From NCBI GenBank assembly GCA_030248065.1, contig JASAMV010008781.1, positions 149,564 through 213,563 on the forward strand: a stretch of DNA of 64,000 nucleotides. The letters run 5' to 3'. Source of the stretch: Rhynchonema sp. JSB1_4 (Eukaryota; Nematoda; Chromadorea; Monhysterida; Xyalidae). This document shows positions 38,432 through 49,538 of this stretch, in pieces. Position numbers and translations under genes: made by a program. A model generated the notes under the pieces. It searched no databases, was not told the origin of the DNA, and saw only the letters and a program-made list of their open reading frames with translations. The number at the start of each line of letters is the position of its first letter. Position 1 is the first letter of the stretch.

Positions 38432-39763
38432 TTACGAGTTTTCAATAACGATACAGTAGCTGCATATTTGTCTGACCATTTGCTCCAACACATTCTCGGC
38501 GTCACTTTCATCGGTCGAGTCGAGATTGGGCGTGGTCGACAACGGGATCGGGATCGATCGTCCGAAGTCGAAATCAACCTGGACAATTTTTTAAAAGTTG
38601 ACATGAACTAAAATAAAAATGAAGCACGATTCTAAAGTTAAACTAATGAAATCTGTGGCTGACCGATTTGAAGAATTTGTAGCATTTGTGCGTGACGATA
38701 GCGCCGTAGGCGTAGAGAGGCGCAGCGAGCATGTAGAACAGACACAACACTGAGTTCCACAGACCGCCCTCGATCTGAAAAACCTTGGATGATCGAATCC
38801 TTTAAAATCTCCTGAATTAGCACGGCCACTCACAAACAGGTACGATATTCCTGACCAGATGATGCAAAACGCAGCAAACAGCGCCGTTCGAATGCAGTAG
38901 ATTTTCATGAAGATTGGCATGGTGGCAATGAAGCCTGTGCATGAATGGCAGTGATCAATCGAGTAATTGATCAGCTACATTGAAAACGACTGCTGTTCTT
39001 TGTTGATTGCATAGTTAATTGACTGGTTTAGTGTTTAGACGAGTGGATCAATTGATGGACTGGACGATTGTTTTTTTAATTGGTTGACATGATAAATCAG
39101 AGATAAATATTTCGCTTTCTATTGATGAGTGATGAACTATTGCTTGAGATTGCTGTTTAATGAAATTGGTAAATATATCGACCGATTGTCTGAATTCCTG
39201 TCAACTGACTGACCAATGTATCCACTGATGAGACACGCGATGCTGATCAGCGTCACCACGAACGGTATCAGATTGTCGGCCCGAACTTCGTTTTCTACCG
39301 ATGCCTGCAAAGCGATGTATGATACAGATGTATGGCGATGGAAATTTGTTCAAGCGCAAAACCTAAATGATAAAATTAAAAAAACGGAGTAGTGTCACTG
39401 AACGCTAACATTGTACGCCAGCGCCAATATAAGTAGATGTATCGAATCTTGCACCATCCAGCACCAACAGCCGATATAGATGTGAAGCTTGCCTGATAGG
39501 ATCACATCATAAATTTAATTACTTTTTCAATCGTAAATTGATTGGTTCTTTGCAGTCAAATTTATGGAAGATAGCAAGATCGAAAAATAATTTAATTATA
39601 TCAATATTATTGTTTTCAAAATCGACTGACCGCAACAGCACGACCACTTGTCGTCATCGCTGTTGCCCATGTCAAAGAAACACATGATGATTGGGACAGG
39701 GCTGTACTCGGAAATATTGCCAATCGGATGTTTATCGGTATGGAAACTCAGGAAGTGATGAAA
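38432..39763 (-). CDS. Four-helix integral membrane protein, family unknown (5' end missing)
   Basis: Six exons join in phase with clean GT-AG borders: 39763-39631, 39492-39410, 39304-39214, 38934-38834, 38774-38664 and 38578-38432 (stop TAA). The product has a luminal-looking segment with N-glycosylation site and a DKWSCCCG cluster, then four hydrophobic helices (around HLLILALAYN, PFVVTLISIACLISGYIGFI, ALFAAFCIIWSGISYLF, SVLCLFYMLAAPLYAYGAIV). An acidic cytoplasmic tail follows (STDESDAENVLEQ). An upstream first exon with start codon and probably one more helix was not found, though minus-strand sequence up to 39952 is open. The pattern is LAPTM- or MARVEL-like in topology only; I cannot name the family. 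Confidence 0.75.
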
Positions 39764-40627
39764 CTGTGCAGTTACCGTGCTACCAGAGAAAATAGAACAA
39801 GCCGTCGTGGTTGCAACAGCTGGAGCATGATCACAACATCGATGACGGTAATTAGGTTGCGGTAGCCGACAGATGTGTTGAATGTGGTTTACTGATTTGG
39901 CGGAATTACAGGATTCTTGCAATGAAAAAAGTAACTGCGGCCAAGCACCCAAGTGTGGGTCAGCGGTTTTCTGGTCAGCGACAGAGAGATTTCGTCGATA
40001 AAGGGTTTTTCTTGTTTCTTGTTGCTGTGTCCAACGTGCCTAATTTCTGTCCTTATTCACAAACCCCTCCCCTTCCCATAACACTTGGTTTATTCTGGGC
40101 ACACATGTCAGATTCTTTCTAAAAACAACAACGTGGGTGGCGCAGCGACAAACAAAAAAGTTTGAAAACATACATAGGCATGCTTGAAAGCTCTATGTTT
40201 GCTCCGATACAATAGAGAAATAAGATCCGTTCGAAATCGAAGTGTTGAATGCCATGTATATCAATACTTGTGTTGTCAACGTGTTCATGGGTCCCGGGGC
40301 AAGAGTTTGGGTTGCTCTCAGTCAGCAGAATAAAGTTCCGTTGTAAGATGACACAGACCTATCGGAGCTAGCATGGTAATGCTAAGCGACATATGGTTCA
40401 TTCCTTATATTGCGTGAGTTGAAAAATTTAAACTCACGCCATTTTCACAAGACTTAACTTGAGAAGCCCAAACTTGCACACAACTTGTACGGCGTGGACT
40501 TCTAGGTCCACACAAAATTTCATTCCGCTGCGTGCCCGCTCGCGCGATCGCGGGCAAGATACAGTTGAAATTTTTGTAAAAACGTTCTTTCCCTTTTTTT
40601 TCCACAAAAAACTAGTCAGGGCCCAGA

Positions 40628-40930
40628 CGTTACTGAACACCAGAAATGTTAATATCGCATATACGGTTTTCGCACACGAGAAACACGATGGTGCTATCGC
40701 CGACTTCGTAACTCCACGACTGAGACCGGTTCCAGACCATGACCACGACTTTTTGTATGTAAAGTGTGCTTCCCGAAGTAAAATTTAGCCGAAAAGTTGG
40801 GTTACCAGAACTATTAAAGTTGTTTATGTGGTTTTCGCACTCGAGAAACACGGTGGTGCTATCGCCGAGTTCGTAACTTTTAGTATGAACGGTTCCAGAC
40901 CATGACTTTTTGTACAGAAAGTATGGTTCT
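40628..40930. repeat. Two-copy tandem repeat, unit about 170 bases
   Basis: Sequence around 40657-40770 (GTTTTCGCACACGAGAAACA, then GGTGCTATCGCCGACTTCGT, then GGTTCCAGACCATGAC) recurs at about 40823-40925 with about 15 per cent change and a shorter spacer. The minus-strand frame stays open through both copies and shows the same peptide pattern twice (YELGDSTTVFLECEN and YEVGDSTIVFLVCEN). It may be a duplicated exon or a non-coding repeat. Confidence 0.75.
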
Positions 40931-41119
40931 AAAGCCAAAATCAGCGGTGATATGTGTTTTTAATCGTTGTTACGTCAAACATATATTAATTCCAATTGGT
41001 TAAATGTTTTTCAGCTCAAAAAGAGCCATAATGGACGCTCAGACACACACAACAATGCATTAGTGCACGCTACGTAGTTGCCTGATTCATAAAGCGCACA
41101 ATGTATTACCCACAACACA

Positions 41120-41190
41120 CAGCCAGCCAGCCAGCACACACACACAGGCAGGCAGCCAGCACACACACACACAGGCAGGCAGCCAGCACA
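41120..41190. repeat. CAGC / CA minisatellite
   Basis: Alternating blocks CAGCCAGCCAGC, ACACACACAC and AGGCAGGCAGC, repeated about twice as a compound unit of roughly 35 bases. Confidence 0.9.
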
Positions 41191-42191
41191 ATAGGCAATG
41201 CAGCAATGCACGCGTAGTTTTATAATCAAGTATGTGAAGGACAACGGCGAAGCAGTTATGTCCGAACGGGCTAACGCGCAACACTAAAGGCGAAAGGTGG
41301 CGGGTTCAAACATTCACGCGCGCAGCGAATTTTGTTGTATTTTTACTAACTTTTGATGAAATCTGGGTAACATTTTTCAGGTTTTTTTCGTGTTTTTATT
41401 TGAGATTAATTATTAAGCACAGGTGCGGTTCGCAGTTTATGCGCTGTGATGTCATTCATGATAAAATACCCACAAGATATCAACTTGTTAATTAAAATTG
41501 CTGTTGCTCTCTAACATTCGAAGCTTTTTCCGCATTTATAATTTGACTTTCGTGGGAAAGTTAAATAGTAGTTTTTACGTAACATTGAATCCAAGATCAG
41601 ATGCGGCGGCCAACACCAAAGCAATCTGGAGACTGATGTTTGACACTTATTTCATTGCTGAAGCTGAAGGGACAGGTTGCATGGAAGTTCATTGCACAGC
41701 TTTGCTTGGTACTAAACCAACAAGTGCCATTCTCTGAGACGATGCGCAATCAGTGCGCTATAAATGATGGTACCTAGGATGTCAAATACATACCTGGCGG
41801 TAAATTAAAAAAATTAAATAACTTGACAAGTTACCATGTTCCTCAAAAGCATAGACTTAGACATGCGCGTGGGGGCACTGCGTTGGTTTTGTTTCAGTGG
41901 TGGGTGAAGACGCAGACACAAGCGTGTCTTCATTGTTAGAACCTCATAGTGAAATCGAAACACAAAATTGGTCTTATGTCACGATAACCACCGATTCATA
42001 TATCCTGCCAAAAAGTACAGCATCCTTAAACTAACCCCCACACCTCATTGCGCTCATGTGTGTTGATTACTTGAGAAAAGTCTGATGGTCGACATTTTCT
42101 TAGTTAGAACCATTGCTTGCCGGAACTGAAAACTTTCTGTGCCTGATTTATCCGGGTTCTCTGTTTGGCGCTCGCGCGATATAAAAGAACG

Positions 42192-42759
42192 ACACAAGAA
42201 AGAAAAATGCCCCAAGGGGCATAAAAGAAATATGGTTCCCTGGCTGACTGGCATAAAAGAACGATACTAGCTTGCACCACTTTGCTGATGTTTCATTAGG
42301 CACTGGAATAAACGTAAGTGTGTTCTGAGCTGTTTGATACCGAACAGTAGACATTGAACCATATTCCCGGCGCGAACTCTTTTGAACCAACACCCAGCCG
42401 ATATCGAAACTTTCGCGCAAACCCACATATTTAGGCAACTGTTTCTTCTTTTCAACCTCACGACGGTAACTGTGCAGTCTTCGGTTGCGCACGATGGTTC
42501 AACAAGGAGAGGAGTAAAGAGAATATTGCAATCTTTCAATATCTCCGTGCCCTGTGTCTCTGGTGGCAAGACAGCACGCGCCGGGAATATGGTTCAATGT
42601 CTACTGTTCGGTATCAAACAGCTCAGAACACACTTACGTTTATTCCAGTGCCTAATGAAACATCAGCAAAGTGGTGCAAGCTAGTATCGTTCTTTTATGC
42701 CAGTCAGCCAGGGAACCATATTTCTTTTATGCCCCTTGGGGCATTTTTCTTTCTTGTGT
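42192..42759. repeat. Perfect 183-base palindrome with 202-base loop
   Basis: By eye, 42192-42374 and 42577-42759 are exact reverse complements over all 183 bases, with no mismatch. The loop is 42375-42576. The arms begin ACACAAGAAAGAAAAATGCC and include one TGATGTTTCA each. Identity this high means a very recent inverted duplication, ongoing gene conversion, or an assembly mirror. The loop has an open frame on both strands whose C-termini are identical because they run into the same arm. Confidence 0.95.
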
Positions 42760-43135
42760 ATAGATATAGTTAGGATGGTGATCCACTTTGAGTGCTTATA
42801 GATCCCAAGATCCAAAACAAACTATAAGTGACGAAGAAAAGCAGTGATTCAACAACGTGAATGTCAAACAAATGCAGACATACCTTTGAATAAATTAGCC
42901 ACAGAATAATGGAATTTTTCACACATACAAAATTGACCATAAAGCGCGTTACGATATGTTTGCATACGATTAGCATCTTTGTCAAGACACGCCCCTCCGA
43001 GAGGCGCCCGTCGTCGCACGAGCCATGCAACCATAAAAGCAAAATTTGAACGCACAGAAGCACACACGCGCAGGACAAGTGAGCTAAAGACGAAGTTCGG
43101 TAAAACTGACACTTTCACCGTCGCAGTGACCCAAA

Positions 43136-46100
43136 ATGGGCCGTTGTCGAAATTCAGCAAATCTGTTGGGAGTGGTGATCTTGACATTCCTGCGTGGAAA
43201 CGTTGCCGGTATCCAACTGATCAGTAAGCTGCTCACCTTATTTCATTTTCACCATCAATTCATACCTTTTTAAAAAGTTTTTTTCAATTTCAACTTTTAG
43301 GCGGTCACACTGAGTGCAGTTCGACGGGTCTGAGTTTCAACATCTCAACCAGTGACTTGCACGATCCGGCTGGTAAAGTGAGCTTGCACGTGACCAACAA
43401 CCCAACGGGGGATGGGTGTCATCATGAGGATGTTGCGGATGGTCACACAATCACACTCGACTACGACAAATGTTTGGTGCCGATCGTGTTTCTGGTTAGC
43501 GCACTAGCAGAATATGGTTCTGTATGATTTGGGTGGTCTTCGATGGGAGTAGCATTTGAGTGGTCCATATCAACGATGCCTATGATCAGGTGCGAAAGTT
43601 CTTGGTCCAAGCAGTTTCGCATCGTCAGTCTGTGAAAACACCCTGGTTTCAAAACCAAGTCCAAACGTATACCACATACACGAAACACGATGAAAAAACT
43701 TTCAAGTACACAGACTCTTTTCTCCAACAGCGACCGTTCACCTACTGGGTGGGCGCACGTTACGCGTTGACCGACTCGGAAGATAATCACTATGAGTTCA
43801 CCGTCAGTTGTGATTATGCGGCGATTTCGCGTTTTGGCGCAAATGACACGGTGGTGGAGATCAATGGCACTGTGTCAGTTTGATGGCGCTTATGTCTGTC
43901 AGAAGAAGTACAGTTCTAGTTTTAATTTGTTTGCTCCACACATTTTAGCCCATGCAGTGGGGTGATGCTTCAAATTCTGTTTTCAATGCCTGATCCTACT
44001 GGATCCATTTACATGGCCAAATGGATTGGCCAAGTGGCCAAAAAGCGATTGGCCTGATGCACAAAGAGACTAAAAAACATGCCACTGTGAATCATAGCCA
44101 AAGCTGCATTGGTTTCACTGAATTACGCATGTTTGAAAAATCAAATTTTTTTCAGTGTTGACGGCGGCCATTCCGGGGGCACGGGTGCACACGATCTCAT
44201 GACACATTTCAATGACGACACAGGTGCACCAACGGACAAAGCCACACTTGGGCAACACATTCAATTCGATCTGCAATTGTCTAATGGTCCGTCACACTAT
44301 AGAGTCCGCACCCGGTTACCGCCGGTGGTTGGACAAATTGAGAACCGATGAATGAAAGGAAAAAATGAGCACATGCTATCATCTGACTTCTTATTCAGAT
44401 TATTTGATTTTCATGTCAACAGTTCTTATATGATGAAAAACAAGACAATATGAGCGCAGTGTACGTTCTGTGTGGGGAAACCAATGATTTCAATGGTTTT
44501 GGTCACCAATCTACCGTTGACCTTCGTTACAACTCTGGTTGTTTTTACAGTCGCCGAAACGAACAGTTACCCATGGCACAAAGAATAGACTGCATCTATC
44601 CTTCGTGAGTATATTTCTGTTTCAGACAGTGACTACAAGGCCATCCAGCCGAAGGAATGCTACTTTTCGGAGAGCGACCAAGCAAAAGAGAAGGTGTACT
44701 TCGTGCAGAACGGGTATGTGATACTGCTGATAACGCACGCATTGTCGGGAACACGAAGTGAATCTGTATCTCATAAACTTGGCTCTGGAAAACTGTATTG
44801 AAGATCGCATGGCAAAAGCACTGCCCCCAAGCAGAATTTTTAACAAAGTTCCTATGTAGGCAAATAATTTGCACTGATGTTTCATTGGAGGTACAAAACG
44901 CTTGTGCTTGCCGGACAGTTTCGTATGGTACATTAGGCGTAATCTACGCACCACGGAAGTTTTCACGGGGACCTCTGTTCTGTTCGGTTTTCCTCGTGCA
45001 TTTTTTCTCTGAAAACATGCAAACCGGTCTTGCAATGGTCCCATTTCAGTGTGTTGAACTGATTGAAAAATGGTTTTACCCAGAAACTTGTAAATCTGCA
45101 GTGATTGATGTTTCATTGCTTGTACAGAGAAGCTGGACAGACAAGGGTTTGCCTAGGGTGCGAGGAGCTGCTCACTTCCTAGCATTCTGCTTTTTTGTAT
45201 GCATGTTCTGCTCTCTATAGTTAGGAATACAGCTGGTTTATGTTTCACAGAAACAACAGCGCAGAAAAATTTCAACGTTGAAGCTCAAATTGCCAAGTTT
45301 ATATTTGGTGAAATGCACTGCAAAACGAATGATGTCGCATGTTTTTGTATTCCTTCGTTGTGCTAATTTTCATATCATCAATGCCAGGGTACCAGCTGCA
45401 TTTTCGGAGACGTCTGAATTAGGGAATGAGCTGACTTATGCCACTCCTAAACTTGACCTCTTATCTACCGAGTATTCCGGTCATAATCCCAAGAATAAAC
45501 TTTTGGACACCAAGCAAACGTCTCTGTTGTTGCGGTGATGTTTCGAACTTGGTGTATACTTTACATTTTCATTTTTTAAGTAGAAATTTATTTACTTTAG
45601 TTTCATTTTGTAAATTTCTCATATTTCAAGAACTCGTTTTTTTGAATGGGTACACTGGGAAGCGCTATGCTGACCTGATGTTACACCCGGACTACAAAAG
45701 TGCACTTTGCGAAACACAATGTCACTAAATTTAGACCCCCTAATGTATAGTCGGATCTTAATCCGGTCTTATACCTGGAGTATTTTTTTGGGCACCAAGC
45801 CAGCGTTCCTGCTGGTGCGGTGATCTTTCATTTCAGAAAACTCATCTTTCATTTCGAGCGAAACGCGAAAATCCTGTGATTTTCAAAACTCTTCTTTTTG
45901 ACTCGGAGGTGCGCACTGGCTGTCAATTGCACCTACAGTAGTACAGAATGAACGTCACTGCGCAGTGAGCGGCTCTGACTATCCCAGTGTAATAAGCAAT
46001 ACGTTCCTGCCATAAAATTAGAGGAAATTTCAAGTTATATTACTAACTTGCATGATAAAATGGTATAATTTCATTAAAATTCGTTCAATACGCATTGCAC

Positions 46101-48390
46101 TCCACCACCCAACCATCAGTGCACGTAGTACACAGGTAAATGCACTGGCGGCTCAAGAAGTGTCTACAATCTGTAGGTAGCTTCTCAGTAAATACATCTC
46201 CACACATACAATACATCATGTACTTATTGTTTCGTTTCTCTGTCAGATGTCCGGGCTCCCCGATCGCACATGTGCTCGAGCCGATGACAAAATTATCAGA
46301 CACGCACTTTCAATTGAAGTTCATCGCCTTTCAACTCGGTGACAGCGACAAGCTACACATCAGTTGCACCGTGCGACTATGTTTGGTTGCCAAACATTGT
46401 TACAAGGTTGAAAAAACTAAAAAACAATTTTCTTGAGTACAAGATACAGTAAATGCAAAAAAACGAAAAACAAATTCTATCAGACTTGCTGGAACGACAC
46501 AATTGACGAAAGTGACGGTGGCGATACGAACTCGACCGCCGGTATTATAAATGGCAACACCAAATAAATAGCTTTTTATTTTTTATTTTAAACAAATTTT
46601 TGAAATAATAAAATGATAGTTATCCAGGTGGGAAACGTCGACGTCGTCGTCAGGTCGATATGGACGAGGTGAGGGAGGAAACAGTGCGCGAAACCTTCCA
46701 ATTGGATGGAGTGCAACCAAAAGCAAATTGTAAGATTTTCTTGATTTTGTGCATGTGATTTTGGTTGTATGATGATCAAGCAATGCATTAAAGGGCTCGG
46801 GACATAACCGTAGGAAGGGTGACAGGGCATATTGTTATATACCGCTGAAAAGCATTCTGACAGCCTATTCACGCCCAAATTTTAGGCTCCCTAGAGATTC
46901 GCTATCTCTTGGTAGAGAGACTTTTCGTTCCAGAAAAAAGTGAATTTTTCACAACTTTCAACGACCGGTGCAGAAACCATAAATGAGCTGGATGTCACGT
47001 TACACGGTGATACAATTACAACAGCTTCTGGATAACTTGTCATTACAACTTCAATCACTCCAAATAATTGCTTTACTCGGTGAGGGTGCGAAACGTTCCA
47101 AAAATCGGCCACATTTTTCGAGAACACAAGTTTGTCCCTAAATTTTGAGGCCGCGTTTTGCGTTGCAGAAATGAAAATACGATGGGGAAATAGGGCGTTG
47201 TCGAAAGTTCCAGAAAATAACGTTTTCAAATTTTGAAACTCATGGTTAGTTCCGTGACAGGCCTAAAAATCCGTTAAATTGCATGGTCAATGGTCATTGC
47301 ATGGTTAATCCGTTAAGCTACATGGTTACATTCATCGTGAGGATTGTGATACATAAAAGCCACAGATTGTCCATAGTAAGAGATAGTATGGGCATGTCAT
47401 ATATCGTTCGATAGCTACTTTAAAGCTACATTGTACTTGTTTGGTGCAATCAAATGAGCAATAGTCCATAGCCGAATATCTTATTCAGGATGGCATGGCT
47501 GCAACAGTAGGTACATGGTGTTTGAAGTCTAGAAACTCATCCAGATTGTTAGACTGTGCGTTTATCTGACTTTCTCGTTTCCAATGCGATTCAATAAGTA
47601 GCCTATTTGCATCCCATTTCCGTCAATGAATGCAACTATGCACTTTAAGGGCAATTTTTGGGTGTTTTTCGGCCTGTCACGCCGTAGTCTAAGGGTATCG
47701 AAATTTAAAAACGTTATTTTCTGATACTTTCGACGACGCTCTATTTTCCTATTGCATTTTCGTTTCTGCAACGCCAAACGCGGCCTCAAAATTTTGGGAC
47801 AAACTTGTGTTCTCGAAAAATGTGGCCGTTTTTGGAACGTTTCACACCCTCACCGACAGAAGCAATGCTTTGAGCGACTGTAGTTGGGATGATAAGTTAT
47901 CCAGAAGCTGTTGTAATCCTATCCACGTGTTACTTGACCTCCAGCTTCTTTGGGGTTTCTGCACCGGTCATTCCAAGTTGTAGAAAAAATCACCTTTTTC
48001 TGAAAAGAAAAGTCGCTCTACCAAGAGATAGCGACTCTCCAACGAGTCTAACATTTGTGCGTGACATGCACTGTCTGAGTGCTTTCCAACGATGTATGAC
48101 ACCATGTCCTGCAGTCCTTCCTACCGTTATGTCCCGAGCCCTTTAACGCAAGGCAACAAAAATCACGCAATGTTTCAGCGCAATGTCCCCAAGAGTCCAC
48201 CACTACCATCCTGTCAATCCTGCTCGCCGTGGTGTCCGCACTTCTCGTTCTGAGTCTCTGCGTCTTGACCGTGCTGTGTGTGGTGCACCACCGCAAAAGT
48301 GGGAAACCCCTGGGTATTCCGATCGATAGCCCGCACATGGGTGTGCCCGTCTATCGCAGAAGCTTGCCCGTACCTGTGGCTGCTTATTGA
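43136..48390 (+). CDS. Zona pellucida (ZP) domain membrane protein A
   Basis: Eight exons join in phase: 43136-43223, 43301-43494, 43590-43873 (start may instead be 43629), 44156-44286, 44626-44713, 46247-46406, 46484-46541 and 48179-48390, about 404 residues. A signal peptide (ANLLGVVILTFLRGNVAG) is followed at once by ZP-N (HTECSSTGLSFNIS, conserved Cys pairs, HYEFTVSCDY). ZP-C has GDSDKLHISCTVRLC and AKHCYK. A short linker leads to the helix TILSILLAVVSALLVLSLCV and a basic tail. ZP proteins polymerise into extracellular matrices such as cuticle or egg coats. Intron 7 carries the large TTAA element. Gene B downstream is a tandem paralogue with conserved intron positions. Confidence 0.92.
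46788..48146. mobile_element. 1.36 kb TTAA-flanked inverted-repeat element
   Basis: Ends TTAAAGGGCTCGGGACAT and its complement define a 1.36 kb element inside ZP-A intron 7. Long, diverged inverted arms (about 46788-47270 and 47660-48146) share segments such as CTTGGTAGAG(A/C)GACT, TCTGGATAACTT and TTCTCGAAAAATGTGGCC. TTAA at both borders would fit a piggyBac- or Kolobok-type target duplication. The ~390-base centre encodes nothing recognisable, so it is non-autonomous. Confidence 0.8.
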
Positions 48391-49538
48391 AACGGCTGTT
48401 ATTTTGTTGTGAAATCTTTGTTTGTGCAGATTTATGAATAGTCTATTTCATTTTTATAACACTACGGTTTTTACATTCATACTGCCAATTCAGTTCTAAC
48501 GCTTTGGGTTCTCTTAGGGCTCCACCAGATAGACCCGAAACCCGAAACCCGAAACATAATTTTTTTCTATGTCCATGTTTCGGGTTTTGGAAAAAAACCG
48601 AAACCCGGAACACAAAGCATGATAATCTAAAATGTTTCGGTCTTGCCACTTGTAGCTGACGTGCACAATTTATACAGTCAGTCGAAACATTTTCGATTAT
48701 CATGCTTTCGTGTTTCGGGTTTCGGTTTTTTTTTCAAAACCCGAAACATGGACATAGAAAAAAATTTATGTTTCGGGTTTCGGGTCTATCTGGTGGAGCC
48801 CTAACTTGGTCGTTTTTTGGAACTTTTGGTATGGGCACAGTTCGCTTCGGTGCATTCATCATATTGGGCTTACGGTAAGGTCACTTGTCCACGAACGTTT
48901 TACATGTGTATCTGTTGTTCCATTTTTTGGGTTATTTTTTAGTTTCAAACTGGTCAAACAATCTGTGATTTTTTGCTAACAAACGTACATATAGTATGTA
49001 TACTGAATGTAATGTATAGACCTGAACTTGCAATAAATCCGCACATCCATAAACGTTTGTAAACACCCGGGACAAGTTGTTAACAAAACACGATACTATG
49101 ATGCTAAGCTGGTGAAAAAATTCAAGAATAACAGTTTGACACGATTTTAATCGTAAAATGGCCATACTAACATTCACATTACAATCACGTGGAGGCATGC
49201 GATGCAACTAATGCACGTTTACCAAAACGTTGCGAGGATTATGAAAGGAATCTTTGCATCGTCGTTGGTATGAAACAGACTATACTGTATATGCGACGAC
49301 GCGACATTGAAGCGTGCTCTTCATTTCACAACAACAAAACGCAAAATGTTGTCGTTGCCGTAACAAACGATCCAGCCAGAAACGTGGCACAAATCCGCTT
49401 ATCCGAGTTTTGCCCTCAAAATGAAAACCCGGTTTTCACCCTGTTTTCACCACTGAATCGTTAACGAGTGATGATGCACCACATCACCATTGTGGTGTTT
49501 GGCTTCTAACCAAAGAACTAAAAATTACAAACTACAAT
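48391..49538. other. Intergenic between ZP genes
   Basis: Contains the CCCGAAA inverted-repeat element (48514-48804); otherwise no gene seen. Confidence 0.6.
48514..48804. mobile_element. TIR element with CCCGAAA repeats
   Basis: Arms 48514-48639 and 48683-48804 form an inverted repeat starting TTAGGGCTCCACCAGATAGA. Just inside, the motif CCCGAAA is tandemly repeated (three times on the left). The spacer is about 43 bases. No coding. TTAGGGC ends recall the element at 5602-6059 (TTAGGGCGGAC on its right side). Confidence 0.85.

Larger units (their letters stand above)
39953..42191. other. Intergenic interval with small repeats
   Basis: No supported gene. Contains the two-copy repeat at 40628-40930, a CA/CAGC minisatellite at 41120-41190, and a possible tRNA-derived SINE fragment near 41255-41345, each noted separately. 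Confidence 0.5.

Noticed and set aside
44109..44351. ZP-A exon 4 read through to the stop at 44351
   Set aside because: The donor at 44287 joins in phase to 44626, matching the homologous exon border in gene B.
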